From Bradyrhizobium septentrionale (GTDB lineage: Bacteria > Pseudomonadota > Alphaproteobacteria > Rhizobiales > Xanthobacteraceae), in assembly GCF_011516645.4 (NCBI RefSeq), contig NZ_CP088285.1, positions 8,326,501 to 8,390,500 on the forward strand: DNA of 64,000 bases, read 5' to 3'. Position 1 is the stretch's first letter. Each line of letters starts with the position of its first letter. A program made the translations under genes and the position numbers. Of this stretch, positions 8,742-16,045 are shown piece after piece. The notes under the pieces were generated by a model. That model was given only the letters and a program-made list of their open reading frames with translations, was not told the origin of the DNA and did not search any database.

Positions 8742-11216
8742 GTGATCCGTTCCGCCCGCGCAGGCACTTTGCGATCGACGGCGCTGGCGACGAGCCTCGC
8801 GCTCGTTGTCGGCCTTGCCGCCATCACGGCCGATGCATGGGCCGCCACGGATGCGCCGGCAACACCGCCGGCTGCCGACAGCGCCGCTCCCAAATCGGCC
8901 GCGCCCAAGGCTGCGGCTCCCAAGGCTGCTGCTCCGAAAGCCACGGCACCGAAGTCTGCCGCTCCCAAGGCGGCTGCTCCCAAGGCCGACGCTCCCAAGG
9001 CGGCTGCTTCAAAGCCAGCCGCAACAAAGAGCGACTCCGCAAAGACCGACGCCGCGAAGACAACTGCTTCCAAGTCCGGCGCGGCCAAGACGGACGGTGC
9101 CAAGACCGTTCATCCCAAGACCACCGATTCCAAGAGCACGGGGTCAAAGACCGCCGCGCCCAAGACCGCCTCGCCCGCTTCGACGGGAAGTCTGCCGAAG
9201 AAACCGGCGCCCGCCAGCGTCGCCGCACCCGCGCTGGTTCCCGCGACCCGCCAGCATGCCGCCCCTGTCGTGCGCAAGCCGGTGGTGCCTGCGGCGGTGG
9301 CCGCGACATCGTCGACGTCGCAGTCGGACAAGGACGCACTCGCCAACGTCGTCGAGCTGCTGCGCAAGCGCAGGCCTTCCGACGCCACCGAGGCCGAGGC
9401 CTCGATCTCCGATCCGGTCGCGCGCAAGCTTGCCGAATGGCTGATCCTGCGCAGCGAGGACAATGGCGCCTCGGTCGAGCGCTACCGCAGCTTCCTCGAC
9501 GCCAATCCGAGCTGGCCTTCGCAGACCTTCCTGCGTCGCCGCATCGAGGCCTCGCTGTGGGACGACCGTCGCGACGATTCCGCGGTCTGGGCCTGGTTCC
9601 AGAATGAATCGCCGGTTTCGGCCAAGGGCCGGCTCGCGCTCGCCAAGGTGATGATCGGCCGCGGCGACCGCGGCAATGCCGAGCGCCTGGTGCGCGAGGC
9701 CTGGCGCAACGACGGGATGAGCGAGGACACCGAAACCGTCGCGCTCGATCTGTTCGGCTCGTTCCTCACCGCCGGCGACCACAAGGCGCGCATGGACACC
9801 ATGCTCTACGGCACAGACAACGAAGCTGCCGGCATGCGCGAGGCCAAGCGGCTCGGCTCCGGCTATGTGGCGCTGGCCAAGGCCCGCATCGCCGCCACCC
9901 GCAAGGGCTCGAACCTGCGCGCGCTGCTCGAAGCGGTGCCGAGCGAACTCTCCGGCGACACCAGCTATTTGTTCGCGAAAATCCAGTTGCTCCGCCGCGA
10001 AGAGAAATTCGATGAAGCCGCGCGGCTGATGCTGAGCGCGCCGAAGGAGGCCTCCCGCCTCTACAATGTCGACGAATGGTGGATCGAGCGCCGGCTGCTG
10101 GCGCGCAAGATGATCGACACCAACGAGTTTCGCACTGCCTATCTGATCGCCCGCGACGCGGCGCTGCCGGCCCGCGACATCTACAAGACCGAGCAGGAAT
10201 TCACCGCCGGCTGGATCGCGCTGCGCTTCCTCAACGATCCCGCCCTCGCCGCCCAGCACTTCGCGCGGATCGGCGTCGGCAGCGCCAACCCGACTGCGCT
10301 GGCGCGTGCCGGCTATTGGCAGGGCCGAGCCGCGGAAGCCGCCGGCCGCGGTCAGGAGGCACGCGCCGCCTATGCCCGCGCGGCCGAACAATCCACCAGT
10401 TACTACGGACAGCTCGCGCGCGCAAAACTCGGCCTGCCGCAGATCGAGCTGAACAGTGCGCCGCGCGGCCGCGGCGCCGATCGGCTGGAGATCGTGCGCG
10501 CGGTGGCGCTGCTGTACGAGATCGACGCGCGCGAGCTCGCGATTCCGATCTTCGGCGACCTCGGCGATAATGGCGATCCGGAGGCGCTGGCCGGTATCGG
10601 CGAGCTGACCGCACGCAACGGCGACGCACGCGGCATGCTGCTGATGGGCAAGTCCGCGCTCAACCGCGGACTGCCGTTCGACCACTACGCCTATCCGGTC
10701 AACGGCATTCCATCGTTCCGCCAGGTCGGGCCGGAGGTCGAGCAGAGCGTCGTCTACGCGATTGCGCGCCAGGAGAGCGCGTTCAATCCGGCCGTGGTGT
10801 CGCCGGCCCAGGCCTACGGCCTGATGCAGGTGACGCCCGACGCCGGACGTTACGTCTGCAAGCGCGCCGGCATCGGCTTCGATCTCAACCGGATGAAGAC
10901 CGACCCGGTCTACAACGCGATGCTTGGCGCGGCCGAGCTCGGCGGGTTGCTCGAGGACTATCGCGGCTCCTACATCCTGACCTTCGCCGCCTACAATGCC
11001 GGCCGCGGCAGCGTGAAGAAGTGGATCGAGCGCTACGGCGACCCGCGCGATCCCAAGGTCGACGCGGTCGACTGGGTCGAGCTGATTCCGTTCTCGGAGA
11101 CGCGGAACTACGTCCAGCGGATCATGGAGAACCTGCAGGTCTATCGCGCCCGCTTCGGCGGCGGGACCCGGTTGCAGATCGAGGCCGACCTGCACCGCGG
11201 CGCCAGCGTGGAATGA
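8742..11216 (+). CDS. Soluble lytic murein transglycosylase with Lys/Ala/Pro-rich linker
   Basis: Periplasmic enzyme cleaving the MurNAc-GlcNAc bond of peptidoglycan to 1,6-anhydro products. The GTG start at 8742 gives a clean signal peptide (hydrophobic LALVVGLAA, then a cut near AWA|ATD); an upstream ATG at 8526 is in frame but adds a non-secretory leader. After the signal comes a low-complexity tract of KAAAPKAAAPK-type units to about residue 150, then an alpha-solenoid like the Slt70 ring, then the SLT domain with catalytic Glu678 in ARQESAFNP, GLMQVTPDAG and TFAAYNAGRG. About 824 aa. The basic linker may bind or span the wall. Confidence 0.92.
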   Translation: MIRSARAGTLRSTALATSLALVVGLAAITADAWAATDAPATPPAADSAAPKSAAPKAAAPKAAAPKATAPKSAAPKAAAPKADAPKAAASKPAATKSDSAKTDAAKTTASKSGAAKTDGAKTVHPKTTDSKSTGSKTAAPKTASPASTGSLPKKPAPASVAAPALVPATRQHAAPVVRKPVVPAAVAATSSTSQSDKDALANVVELLRKRRPSDATEAEASISDPVARKLAEWLILRSEDNGASVERYRSFLDANPSWPSQTFLRRRIEASLWDDRRDDSAVWAWFQNESPVSAKGRLALAKVMIGRGDRGNAERLVREAWRNDGMSEDTETVALDLFGSFLTAGDHKARMDTMLYGTDNEAAGMREAKRLGSGYVALAKARIAATRKGSNLRALLEAVPSELSGDTSYLFAKIQLLRREEKFDEAARLMLSAPKEASRLYNVDEWWIERRLLARKMIDTNEFRTAYLIARDAALPARDIYKTEQEFTAGWIALRFLNDPALAAQHFARIGVGSANPTALARAGYWQGRAAEAAGRGQEARAAYARAAEQSTSYYGQLARAKLGLPQIELNSAPRGRGADRLEIVRAVALLYEIDARELAIPIFGDLGDNGDPEALAGIGELTARNGDARGMLLMGKSALNRGLPFDHYAYPVNGIPSFRQVGPEVEQSVVYAIARQESAFNPAVVSPAQAYGLMQVTPDAGRYVCKRAGIGFDLNRMKTDPVYNAMLGAAELGGLLEDYRGSYILTFAAYNAGRGSVKKWIERYGDPRDPKVDAVDWVELIPFSETRNYVQRIMENLQVYRARFGGGTRLQIEADLHRGASVE

Positions 11217-11499
11217 CCCGGCGGGAGCGGTTTTCAACAGGCTTGCGACGGATCGCGGGCGAATCCTGACGCAACTCATTGTTATAATTAAAATTTGGTG
11301 CGATTGGCCGCGTCAGCGCCCCCGATTGGCGCTGTATATGCTGTATATAGAGGCTCCAGGGCGGCCGGCGGTCGCATGTCGGTTGGCGCCTGATGTGCAC
11401 CGTCTGCGGAACAGCAGGCGCTGTAAACATCGCCCTGGCATGACAGGGTTGGTCACGCGATGCCATTCAGTGTGGGATGGAAATCGTGATTCCCCGCCG
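11217..11499. other. Intergenic, left end of the decayed island
   Basis: About 280 bases without a supported gene. It begins with a short AT-rich stretch (TTATAATTAAAATTT near 11281-11295), the first low-GC DNA after the core block, and an ATGCTGTATATAG-like segment near 11338. Probably the boundary between core DNA and the island; no direct repeat was found that would fix it. Confidence 0.4.
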
Positions 11500-11762
11500 A
11501 TGAAATTCACCGCAGATCGTCCCTTCGCCAATCCCGAGAAAGCCGCTCGCAGACTCATGGAGCACGCTCGAGCGTTCGAGCCGGTCCAGGACGGCCGTGT
11601 TGATGTCGAGAAGATCAACGGTCCTTTTCTATATCAGGACAAGGGGACGCCGGCCGAATATGGGCCGGCCTAAAGTACGCCATCGATCAGGACTGGCTAG
11701 AGATCCACGAGAGCGGGACCTATGTGAGGATCCTGCAGGCTGGGAACGACCTATTCGCGTAG
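11500..11762 (+). pseudogene. Frameshifted small conserved hypothetical
   Basis: Reads MKFTADRPFANPEKAARRLM from 11500 but stops at 11673. In another frame the DNA immediately continues as LKYAIDQDWLEIHESGTYV through to LFA and a stop at 11760-11762. Restoring one G in the GGG at 11662-11664 joins the halves as EYGAGLKYAID. From recall this joined sequence matches a small hypothetical common in Bradyrhizobium, of unknown function. The break is therefore a one-base deletion, real or an assembly error. Confidence 0.75.
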
Positions 11763-12058
11763 CCGCAGGCTTCGCCCATGTTCCCGGTAGGACCGCGGAG
11801 ATGGCCTATTCACTGTTCTAGGCACATAAATTTTAATGGGTCGCAATTCGTTCTTGGACCCAAATCAACGAGCGGCAACCTGCAACAGCTTAAAGGCCTT
11901 CCGGGGTTCTTCGTGGGTGGAACGGAGTTCCGAATTAACTAGGAACCCTGGAGCTACCGGCCTATTGTTAATTCATCACCGCTCGGCTCCCAGTATTCAT
12001 CGGTGATGAGAACGCCCGGTTAGCGCTCCCGCCTTCCTCCAGTGGAAAGGAGCACCTC
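11763..12058. other. Intergenic region in the island
   Basis: About 300 bases with lower GC than the flanks. It holds no supported ORF. The last 15 bases carry a strong ribosome-binding site (GGAAAGGAGC) for the next gene. Confidence 0.45.
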
Positions 12059-12262
12059 ATGACCATCAGGCGGCGCCGTTTCACACAAACGCAATCATTG
12101 GAAGAACGTCTGACTGACGAGGCCAAGAGCCTGCGCGAGGAAGCCAAGACGCTTCCACCGTGCGCAAAGAAAGAAACCCTGCTGAGAAAAGCGCGGCATG
12201 ACGAGGTCACTGCCCATTTGACCGAGTGGCTGACTTCACCAGGATTAAAGCCGCCTGTTTAG
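12059..12262 (+). CDS. Small basic helical protein, paralogue 1
   Basis: 67 aa, of unknown function. It is clearly related to the product at 12772-13005: both start with a run of arginines (RRRRF / RRRF), then a Glu/Arg/Leu-rich helix with SLEERLTDEAKSLREEAK here versus TFQERLAEDAPRLREAAE there, and both contain WLTSP near the end. The ribosome site TGGAAAGGAGCACCTC before ATG is also shared with the paralogue. The conserved leader and protein pattern support a true gene. Predicted cytoplasmic, alpha-helical. Confidence 0.7.
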   Translation: MTIRRRRFTQTQSLEERLTDEAKSLREEAKTLPPCAKKETLLRKARHDEVTAHLTEWLTSPGLKPPV

Positions 12263-12374
12263 CAACCATCTCGCTCACGGCTTCGTTATGTTAGATCACC
12301 AGCACGCGACCCTCAGGCGTTGGTGGCTGAGAGTTCTTATGCGCTCCCGCCTTTCATGGATGGGAGCGCTCAAC

Positions 12375-12611
12375 ATGGCCTTCTATTTCTTCGACATCCA
12401 AAGTGGCCGTGAGTTCTTTGCAGACGAGGAAGGATTGGATTTGCCGGATCAAAAGGCCGCTAAAGTCGAGGCACTGCAAACGCTATTGGGAATGGTCAAA
12501 GACTCTGTCTTTTTGGACGAGCAGCCAGACCTAGCAGTCGAAACTCGTTCCGCAACCGAACGACTGTTTTGCGTCTCCCTGATCTCTCGCAAAAACGGCG
12601 CGAAGCATTGA
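12375..12611 (+). CDS. DUF6894-type small protein
   Basis: 78 aa. The start MAFYFFDIQSGREFFADEEG followed by LDLPDQKAAKVEALQ fits the DUF6894 pattern (YFF-D-x-G then D-x-EG-x-x-LPD) that I recall from many small Bradyrhizobium proteins. The ATG at 12375 follows GGGAGCGC and matches the family start; ATG codons upstream in frame are not favoured. Function unknown. It lies between the two paralogous small genes. Confidence 0.7.
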   Translation: MAFYFFDIQSGREFFADEEGLDLPDQKAAKVEALQTLLGMVKDSVFLDEQPDLAVETRSATERLFCVSLISRKNGAKH

Positions 12612-12771
12612 GTCCGCCTCTGGCGCCCCCTTAGGAACAATCCTCAAGCAAAGAGATTGAGAACCTGGTCTGTGGCGCGATGCCTCCAAGCTCGCGCCAT
12701 CCACCCGGAACGGCCCATCGTCGATCGCGCGGTTGGCGGTGGGCCGGTTCTCGTTTGGAAAGGAGCGCGCC

Positions 12772-13005
12772 ATGCAGAAGCGGCGTCGTTTCCAGTACGG
12801 AAAGACCTTTCAAGAACGTCTAGCAGAAGACGCTCCGCGCCTCAGAGAAGCTGCGGAAAAACTGCCTGCGGGCAGCCATGCTCAGGAACTGCTTTTGCGC
12901 CGAGTCCGGCAAACTGAGAATGCTTCTCGCATTGATGCGTGGCTTACATCGCCGAGGATGCAGTCTCCAAAGGCTCTAGGAAGTTTGCTGGCGGGGAAGA
13001 GGTAA
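12772..13005 (+). CDS. Small basic helical protein, paralogue 2
   Basis: 77 aa, unknown function, related to the 12059-12262 product. Begins MQKRRRFQYGKTFQERLAED and carries the shared DAWLTSP near residue 55, then a 20-residue extension. The start is chosen for the strong site TTGGAAAGGAGCGCGCC before the ATG. The next gene starts five bases after its stop. Confidence 0.7.
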   Translation: MQKRRRFQYGKTFQERLAEDAPRLREAAEKLPAGSHAQELLLRRVRQTENASRIDAWLTSPRMQSPKALGSLLAGKR

Positions 13006-13010
13006 CGCCT

Positions 13011-13190
13011 GTGAGCACTGCATACCATGCCTATATCCTGGGCCCGGACGGCCACATCCAAAACCGCGTTGACGTCCTCTGTGACGATGACGAGGAAGCC
13101 ACGCGCATGGCGGAGCAACTGGTCGACGGCCACGATGTTGAGCTATGGCAAGGCGCGCGCATGCTGGCGACCTTCCGCATGAAGGAGTAA
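13011..13190 (+). CDS. Small conserved hypothetical
   Basis: 59 aa with a GTG start: MSTAYHAYILGPDGHIQNRV, then DEEATRMAEQLVDGHDVELW and a short basic end. From recall the pattern YILGPDGHI...LVDGHDVELW is widespread in Bradyrhizobium small proteins of unknown function. Five bases after the previous gene, so probably cotranscribed. Predicted mixed alpha/beta, cytoplasmic. Confidence 0.72.
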   Translation: MSTAYHAYILGPDGHIQNRVDVLCDDDEEATRMAEQLVDGHDVELWQGARMLATFRMKE

Positions 13191-13197
13191 GGCCGCC

Positions 13198-13347
13198 TCA
13201 GTTGTCTTCTGTGATCTTGCCCTTGCCGTCGCAGGTCTTGCATTTGACCGGATAGATTTTGTGACCCGGCTGAACAGGCTGCTCAACCGGCGGGAAGCCC
13301 GTTCCATTGCAGGCCGGGCAGATATGCTCTTTGATCTTCGGCTGCAT
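13198..13347 (-). CDS. Small zinc-ribbon protein with two DnaJ-like CxxCxGxG motifs
   Basis: 49 aa. Reading the - strand from ATG at 13347 gives CPACNGTG (residues 10-17) and CKTCDGKG (residues 36-43), a pair of CxxCxGxG motifs as in the DnaJ cysteine-rich domain, likely holding one zinc. A strong ribosome site (GAGGAGG) precedes the ATG. No transmembrane segment. A zinc-binding adaptor role is inference; there is no neighbouring chaperone. Confidence 0.75.
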   Translation of the reverse strand: MQPKIKEHICPACNGTGFPPVEQPVQPGHKIYPVKCKTCDGKGKITEDN

Positions 13348-13374
13348 TTGAAGCCTCCTCCGGCCGCCTCGTTG

Positions 13375-13503
13375 TCAGCCCGGGAATTGCGGTTGAACAA
13401 GCGATGCTATCATCATGACCGCTATCAGAAGCGCCGGCGCGCAGCCCACCCCAGCAGCTAACCAAAGCTCCGCGTCGCGAAAAATCTCGTAATCATCCTG
13501 CAT
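13375..13503 (-). CDS. Small single-pass membrane protein
   Basis: 42 aa. Starts MQDDYEIFRDAELWLAAGVG and continues into a hydrophobic segment of about 20 residues (APALLIAVMMIASLV) ending near the C-terminus. A GGAGAG site precedes the ATG at 13503. Short polar N-terminus plus one TM segment; unknown function. Same strand as the zinc-ribbon gene, upstream of it by 27 bases. Confidence 0.6.
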   Translation of the reverse strand: MQDDYEIFRDAELWLAAGVGCAPALLIAVMMIASLVQPQFPG

Positions 13504-13795
13504 CGACGGCTCTCCATCCGTCTTGTCCGAAAGAAGCGGCCCCAGCGAGGGGGAACACGCCGGGGCCAAGTGTGCACTTTGGGTCATCATCCCGCACCGC
13601 CTAGGACGGCACCGGATATGCAACAAGTGCCACCGAACGCGCTTCGTTCCTCTAAGAAATTGATCGCCCCGCAAACGTCCCTGATATCTGCAGAAAGTGC
13701 CTGTTCAAAAATCAGCGGCCCCAGCGCCCCGGGGAGAGCACTGAGGCCGATGGTCGTCCCAACTCCTCAACACGACCCGCCATCTTAACGGCGTG

Positions 13796-13814
13796 AATTG
13801 CCACTTGTTCCCGA
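13796..13814 (+). repeat. 19-nt repeat AATTGCCRCTTTTTCCC, copy 1
   Basis: AATTGCCACTTGTTCCCGA. Two more copies in the same orientation at 14016-14034 and 14732-14750 differ at one to three positions. Ten bases downstream begins the 12-bp hairpin at 13824-13855. Role unknown. Confidence 0.65.
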
Positions 13815-13823
13815 CCAAGAAAA

Positions 13824-13855
13824 ACGGCCTCAGCGCATCGCCTCGCTGAGGCCGT
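13824..13855. terminator. Perfect 12-bp hairpin, terminator-like
   Basis: ACGGCCTCAGCG pairs perfectly with CGCTGAGGCCGT across an eight-base loop. It is preceded by AAAA and followed by TCCTTCTTTCC, so it could end transcripts in either direction. Its left arm is one of four GGCCYCAGCG copies in the island. Confidence 0.6.
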
Positions 13856-14015
13856 TCCTTCTTTCCTATGCTGTCTTTGACCGTGCCTTTGCCCAAACAA
13901 CGGCCCTTACTGGGTCCAAAAGCTTTCCTTAATGAAATCTCGCAATGCCCAGCGGCCGGATCATCGAACCAAGCGCGCGCCCCGTCAATTAGCACAAGCG
14001 AATCGCGTCTAAATA

Positions 14016-14034
14016 AATTGCCGCTTTTTCCCGA
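14016..14034 (+). repeat. 19-nt repeat AATTGCCRCTTTTTCCC, copy 2
   Basis: AATTGCCGCTTTTTCCCGA, in non-coding DNA, same orientation as the copies at 13796 and 14732. No hairpin arm of the GGCCYCAGCG type is next to this copy. Confidence 0.6.
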
Positions 14035-14304
14035 TGTCGTTCAGTTCGCGCTTGCCTTACCCGCGGTTCGGGTGTGCGATTAGGTCGACCAATCTCGATT
14101 GACGCGGGACTGGCCAGGTGGCCCCGGTGACCGACCTTACAGGTCCCCCACACACAAGGTTGCTGGGGCCGCTACATTTGACGGAAAAACATACTCCGAA
14201 TTTGACGGTCGCGTGTGAAGTGACCGTCATCGTGGCGTAGATTCTTACATGTAATCGGTGACGGTACCGGCGCGAAAGCACCTCCGAAAACATAGGGGGC
14301 GTAC

Positions 14305-14502
14305 ATGGAAGAGCGAAAGATTGCGATGCTGCGCGTGCACGAGCAAAACATCGAGCGTTACCAAGGGTTGCTGCGCACCAAACTTAGCGACGTCGAGACT
14401 CACTTCATCGAACGGCGCCTATCCGAAGAGCGTTTCGCGATCGAGATGCTGAAATTTATGAGTCGTGGGGAAACGCCCGTGACAGATCATCTGTTCGCAT
14501 AA
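14305..14502 (+). CDS. Small helical conserved hypothetical
   Basis: 65 aa, MEERKIAMLRVHEQNIERYQ followed by a charged, heptad-like helical stretch (LLRTKLSDVETHFIERRLSE). Strong purine-rich ribosome site (AGGGGGCG) eight bases upstream. No TM segment; likely a short coiled coil. I recall similar small proteins in Bradyrhizobium but no function. Confidence 0.65.
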   Translation: MEERKIAMLRVHEQNIERYQGLLRTKLSDVETHFIERRLSEERFAIEMLKFMSRGETPVTDHLFA

Positions 14503-14926
14503 GGCGCCTCCGCATACTCCGACGGAAGTAATCCGTTTGAGATATGAACCATGGCACGCTTTGTGCTGACTCCTCACATGTCGGGATTTTGCACATCCTT
14601 CCCGGGGCTAGACCAGCGCCGCCAGCGAGTATTTTAAGCCTGGCGGCGTTGCGCTGTTTGAGCCCATAGAAAAGGCCCCAGCGAAGCCCGGGGCCAGTTG
14701 TTCCTGTCTGTGGTTCCCTGCAGCCATCAAGAATTGCCACTTTTTCCCAGATGGACCGGGTAGGTAAGGAACGATCGGACCGACCGAACGTCTATATGAA
14801 GCTTCCAGCCAAGGGCGCCCCCCCGACTGCTGGAAGAAAACCCGTATCGCTCGGGTTGGCGGCCCCCAGGTTGGGGCCGTTTCCTTGGGTTCGCCAAACG
14901 GGCCCCCGCTACCCTATCTTCCGGGG
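14503..14926. other. Non-coding stretch with hairpin and 19-nt repeat copy 3
   Basis: Holds a hairpin with arms GGCCCC (14674-14679) and GGGGCC (14690-14695) whose left arm extends to GGCCCCAGCG, and the third 19-nt repeat at 14732-14750 (AATTGCCACTTTTTCCCAG). No supported gene. Confidence 0.6.
14732..14750 (+). repeat. 19-nt repeat AATTGCCRCTTTTTCCC, copy 3
   Basis: AATTGCCACTTTTTCCCAG, 37 bases past the GGCCCC hairpin. Nearly identical to the copies at 13796 and 14016. Confidence 0.65.
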
Positions 14927-15126
14927 ATGCCCATCACCCGAAAGCCGATCGAGATCCCGCCGGAAGTCGCCTGCCAGTTTGCCGCGGACATGAAGGCCTA
15001 TCACGACGATATCCGACGCGACGGGATCGCAGTCGGCACCAGGCATATGCTGCTTGAGCACATGCCTGCCGGCCAAAGCTTCGGCTGAGCGAGGTCAAAG
15101 AACTATTCGGACTGATGCGTGACTGA
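14927..15126 (+). pseudogene. Frameshifted small conserved hypothetical
   Basis: From ATG 14927 the frame reads MPITRKPIEIPPEVACQFAA and stops at 15088. The DNA then continues in another frame as KLRLSEVKELFGLMRD and stops at 15124-15126. Adding one C at the GGCC of 15071-15074 joins both as ...AGPKLRLSEVKELF. From recall, family members in Bradyrhizobium end with LRLSDVKE-type sequence, so the gene is broken near its 3' end by one base, or the base is missing from the assembly. Confidence 0.7.
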
Positions 15127-15266
15127 GGCGGTATGTGAGAGCATCGTCTCGCTTATCGCGCTGACACTGTTCGAACGTCCACCACTCCGGTGATGTAGAG
15201 GCTTTCGAACGCGAGCGACACCGTAAGATTTGATCTACAGTTCGGACAAGCCATCTCGAGATCAGG

Positions 15267-15584
15267 GTGAAGCTCGGGCTCGGCAAACTGCCTGAGCATG
15301 CCCTGCTGTTCGCCAGTATCGAGGGGAAGCCACTGAGGCCCAGCAAGGTGTCATCTGACCGGGGGACGCTGGCTGACCGCATTGAGGCGCCTGAAATCAC
15401 GTTCCACGGGCTACGCCACACCCACGCCAGCCAACTGATTAACGCGGGGGTGGATATCGTCACGATTTCAACGCGGTTAGGCCACGCAAAGCCCAGCGTT
15501 ACCCTTGCGATTTACGCGCACATGTTTACAACGGACGACAGCAAGGCGGCGGCCGCTATCAACGCCGCCTTGAACGTTTCGTGA
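15267..15584 (+). pseudogene. Tyrosine recombinase/integrase, C-terminal fragment
   Basis: About 105 aa carrying the catalytic end of a phage-type integrase: FHGLRHTHASQ (second Arg at residue 50 and His53 of this reading), LGHAKPSVTLAIYAH (His73 and nucleophile Tyr83). A normal integrase is 350-400 aa, and the N-terminal DNA-binding domains and first catalytic Arg are absent; an in-frame stop lies about 40 bases upstream of 15267. It stands 81 bases before tRNA-Ser, typical of a decayed integrative element. Not expected to be active. Confidence 0.85.
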
Positions 15585-15665
15585 CCCCGTTGGGTGGCAA
15601 TCCGGTGGCATAAACCCCTGTTTGTTCCACCGATTACCCAACTAAGTTATTGAAATTGTTCAGCC

Positions 15666-15759
15666 GGAGACGTGGCCGAGTGGCTGAAGGCGGCGGTTTG
15701 CTAAACCGTTATAGGCTTGTAAAGGCCTATCGAGGGTTCGAATCCCTCCGTCTCCGCCA
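15666..15759 (+). tRNA. tRNA-Ser(GCT)
   Basis: Full cloverleaf: acceptor stem GGAGACG/CGTCTCC, D arm GTGGCCGAGTGGCTGAAGGC, anticodon stem-loop CGGTTTGCTAAACCG with anticodon GCT (reads AGC/AGT serine codons), long variable arm (TATAGGCTTGTAAAGGCCTA) as in class II tRNAs, T arm GAGGGTTCGAATCCCTC, discriminator G and encoded CCA (15757-15759). An integrase fragment lies upstream and a transposase tail downstream. Confidence 0.97.
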
Positions 15760-15779
15760 TCGACTTGGTCGTCCAGCCC

Positions 15780-15938
15780 GGGTGACGACCTCGTGCCGAA
15801 CGGGTTGTCGGTGGGTTGCAAGGATTTCTGCTCCAGGTCGAAATATCCGAGATCGCAGTGCGTGAAGCAGACGAGCCAAATGCCCTCGTCGAACTCCTCG
15901 ATGCCGAGCTTCCTGCCAGCCAGGACGGTTGATCTCAC
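15780..15938 (-). pseudogene. Transposase C-terminal remnant
   Basis: On the - strand the DNA reads LAGRKLGIEEFDEGIWLVCF, then DLGYFDLEQKSLQPTDNPFG and stops being similar. From recall this is the C-terminal tail of an integrase-core (IS481-like) transposase common in Bradyrhizobium, which normally ends NPFGTRLSPMS. The catalytic part is missing on the upstream (higher coordinate) side, and the true ending is replaced by unrelated sequence near the tRNA. Family assignment is tentative. Confidence 0.55.
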
Positions 15939-16045
15939 AGGAATTTATTTACCCTTTCGGCACCACAAATCGGACGAAATAAAACTCCGGAAGCGAAGTA
16001 TCGCGATACTCGTTTCCGGGCGCGACGCAACAGGCAGGAATCTCC

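Larger units (their letters stand above)
13504..14304. other. Non-coding 800-bp stretch with repeat modules
   Basis: No supported gene. It contains three copies of a GGCCYCAGCG hairpin arm (13537-13547, 13716-13726, 13825-13835) and two copies of the 19-nt repeat AATTGCCRCTTKTTCCCGA (13796-13814, 14016-14034). The last 15 bases carry AGGGGGCG, the ribosome site for the gene at 14305. Confidence 0.6.

Noticed and set aside
9144..11279. 711-aa - strand frame opposite the lytic transglycosylase
   Set aside because: Antisense of a clear gene; no start signal or motif.
13504..14750. CRISPR array from the repeated 19-nt and GGCCYCAGCG units
   Set aside because: Spacing is irregular (hundreds of bases) and only three to four copies exist; no cas genes.
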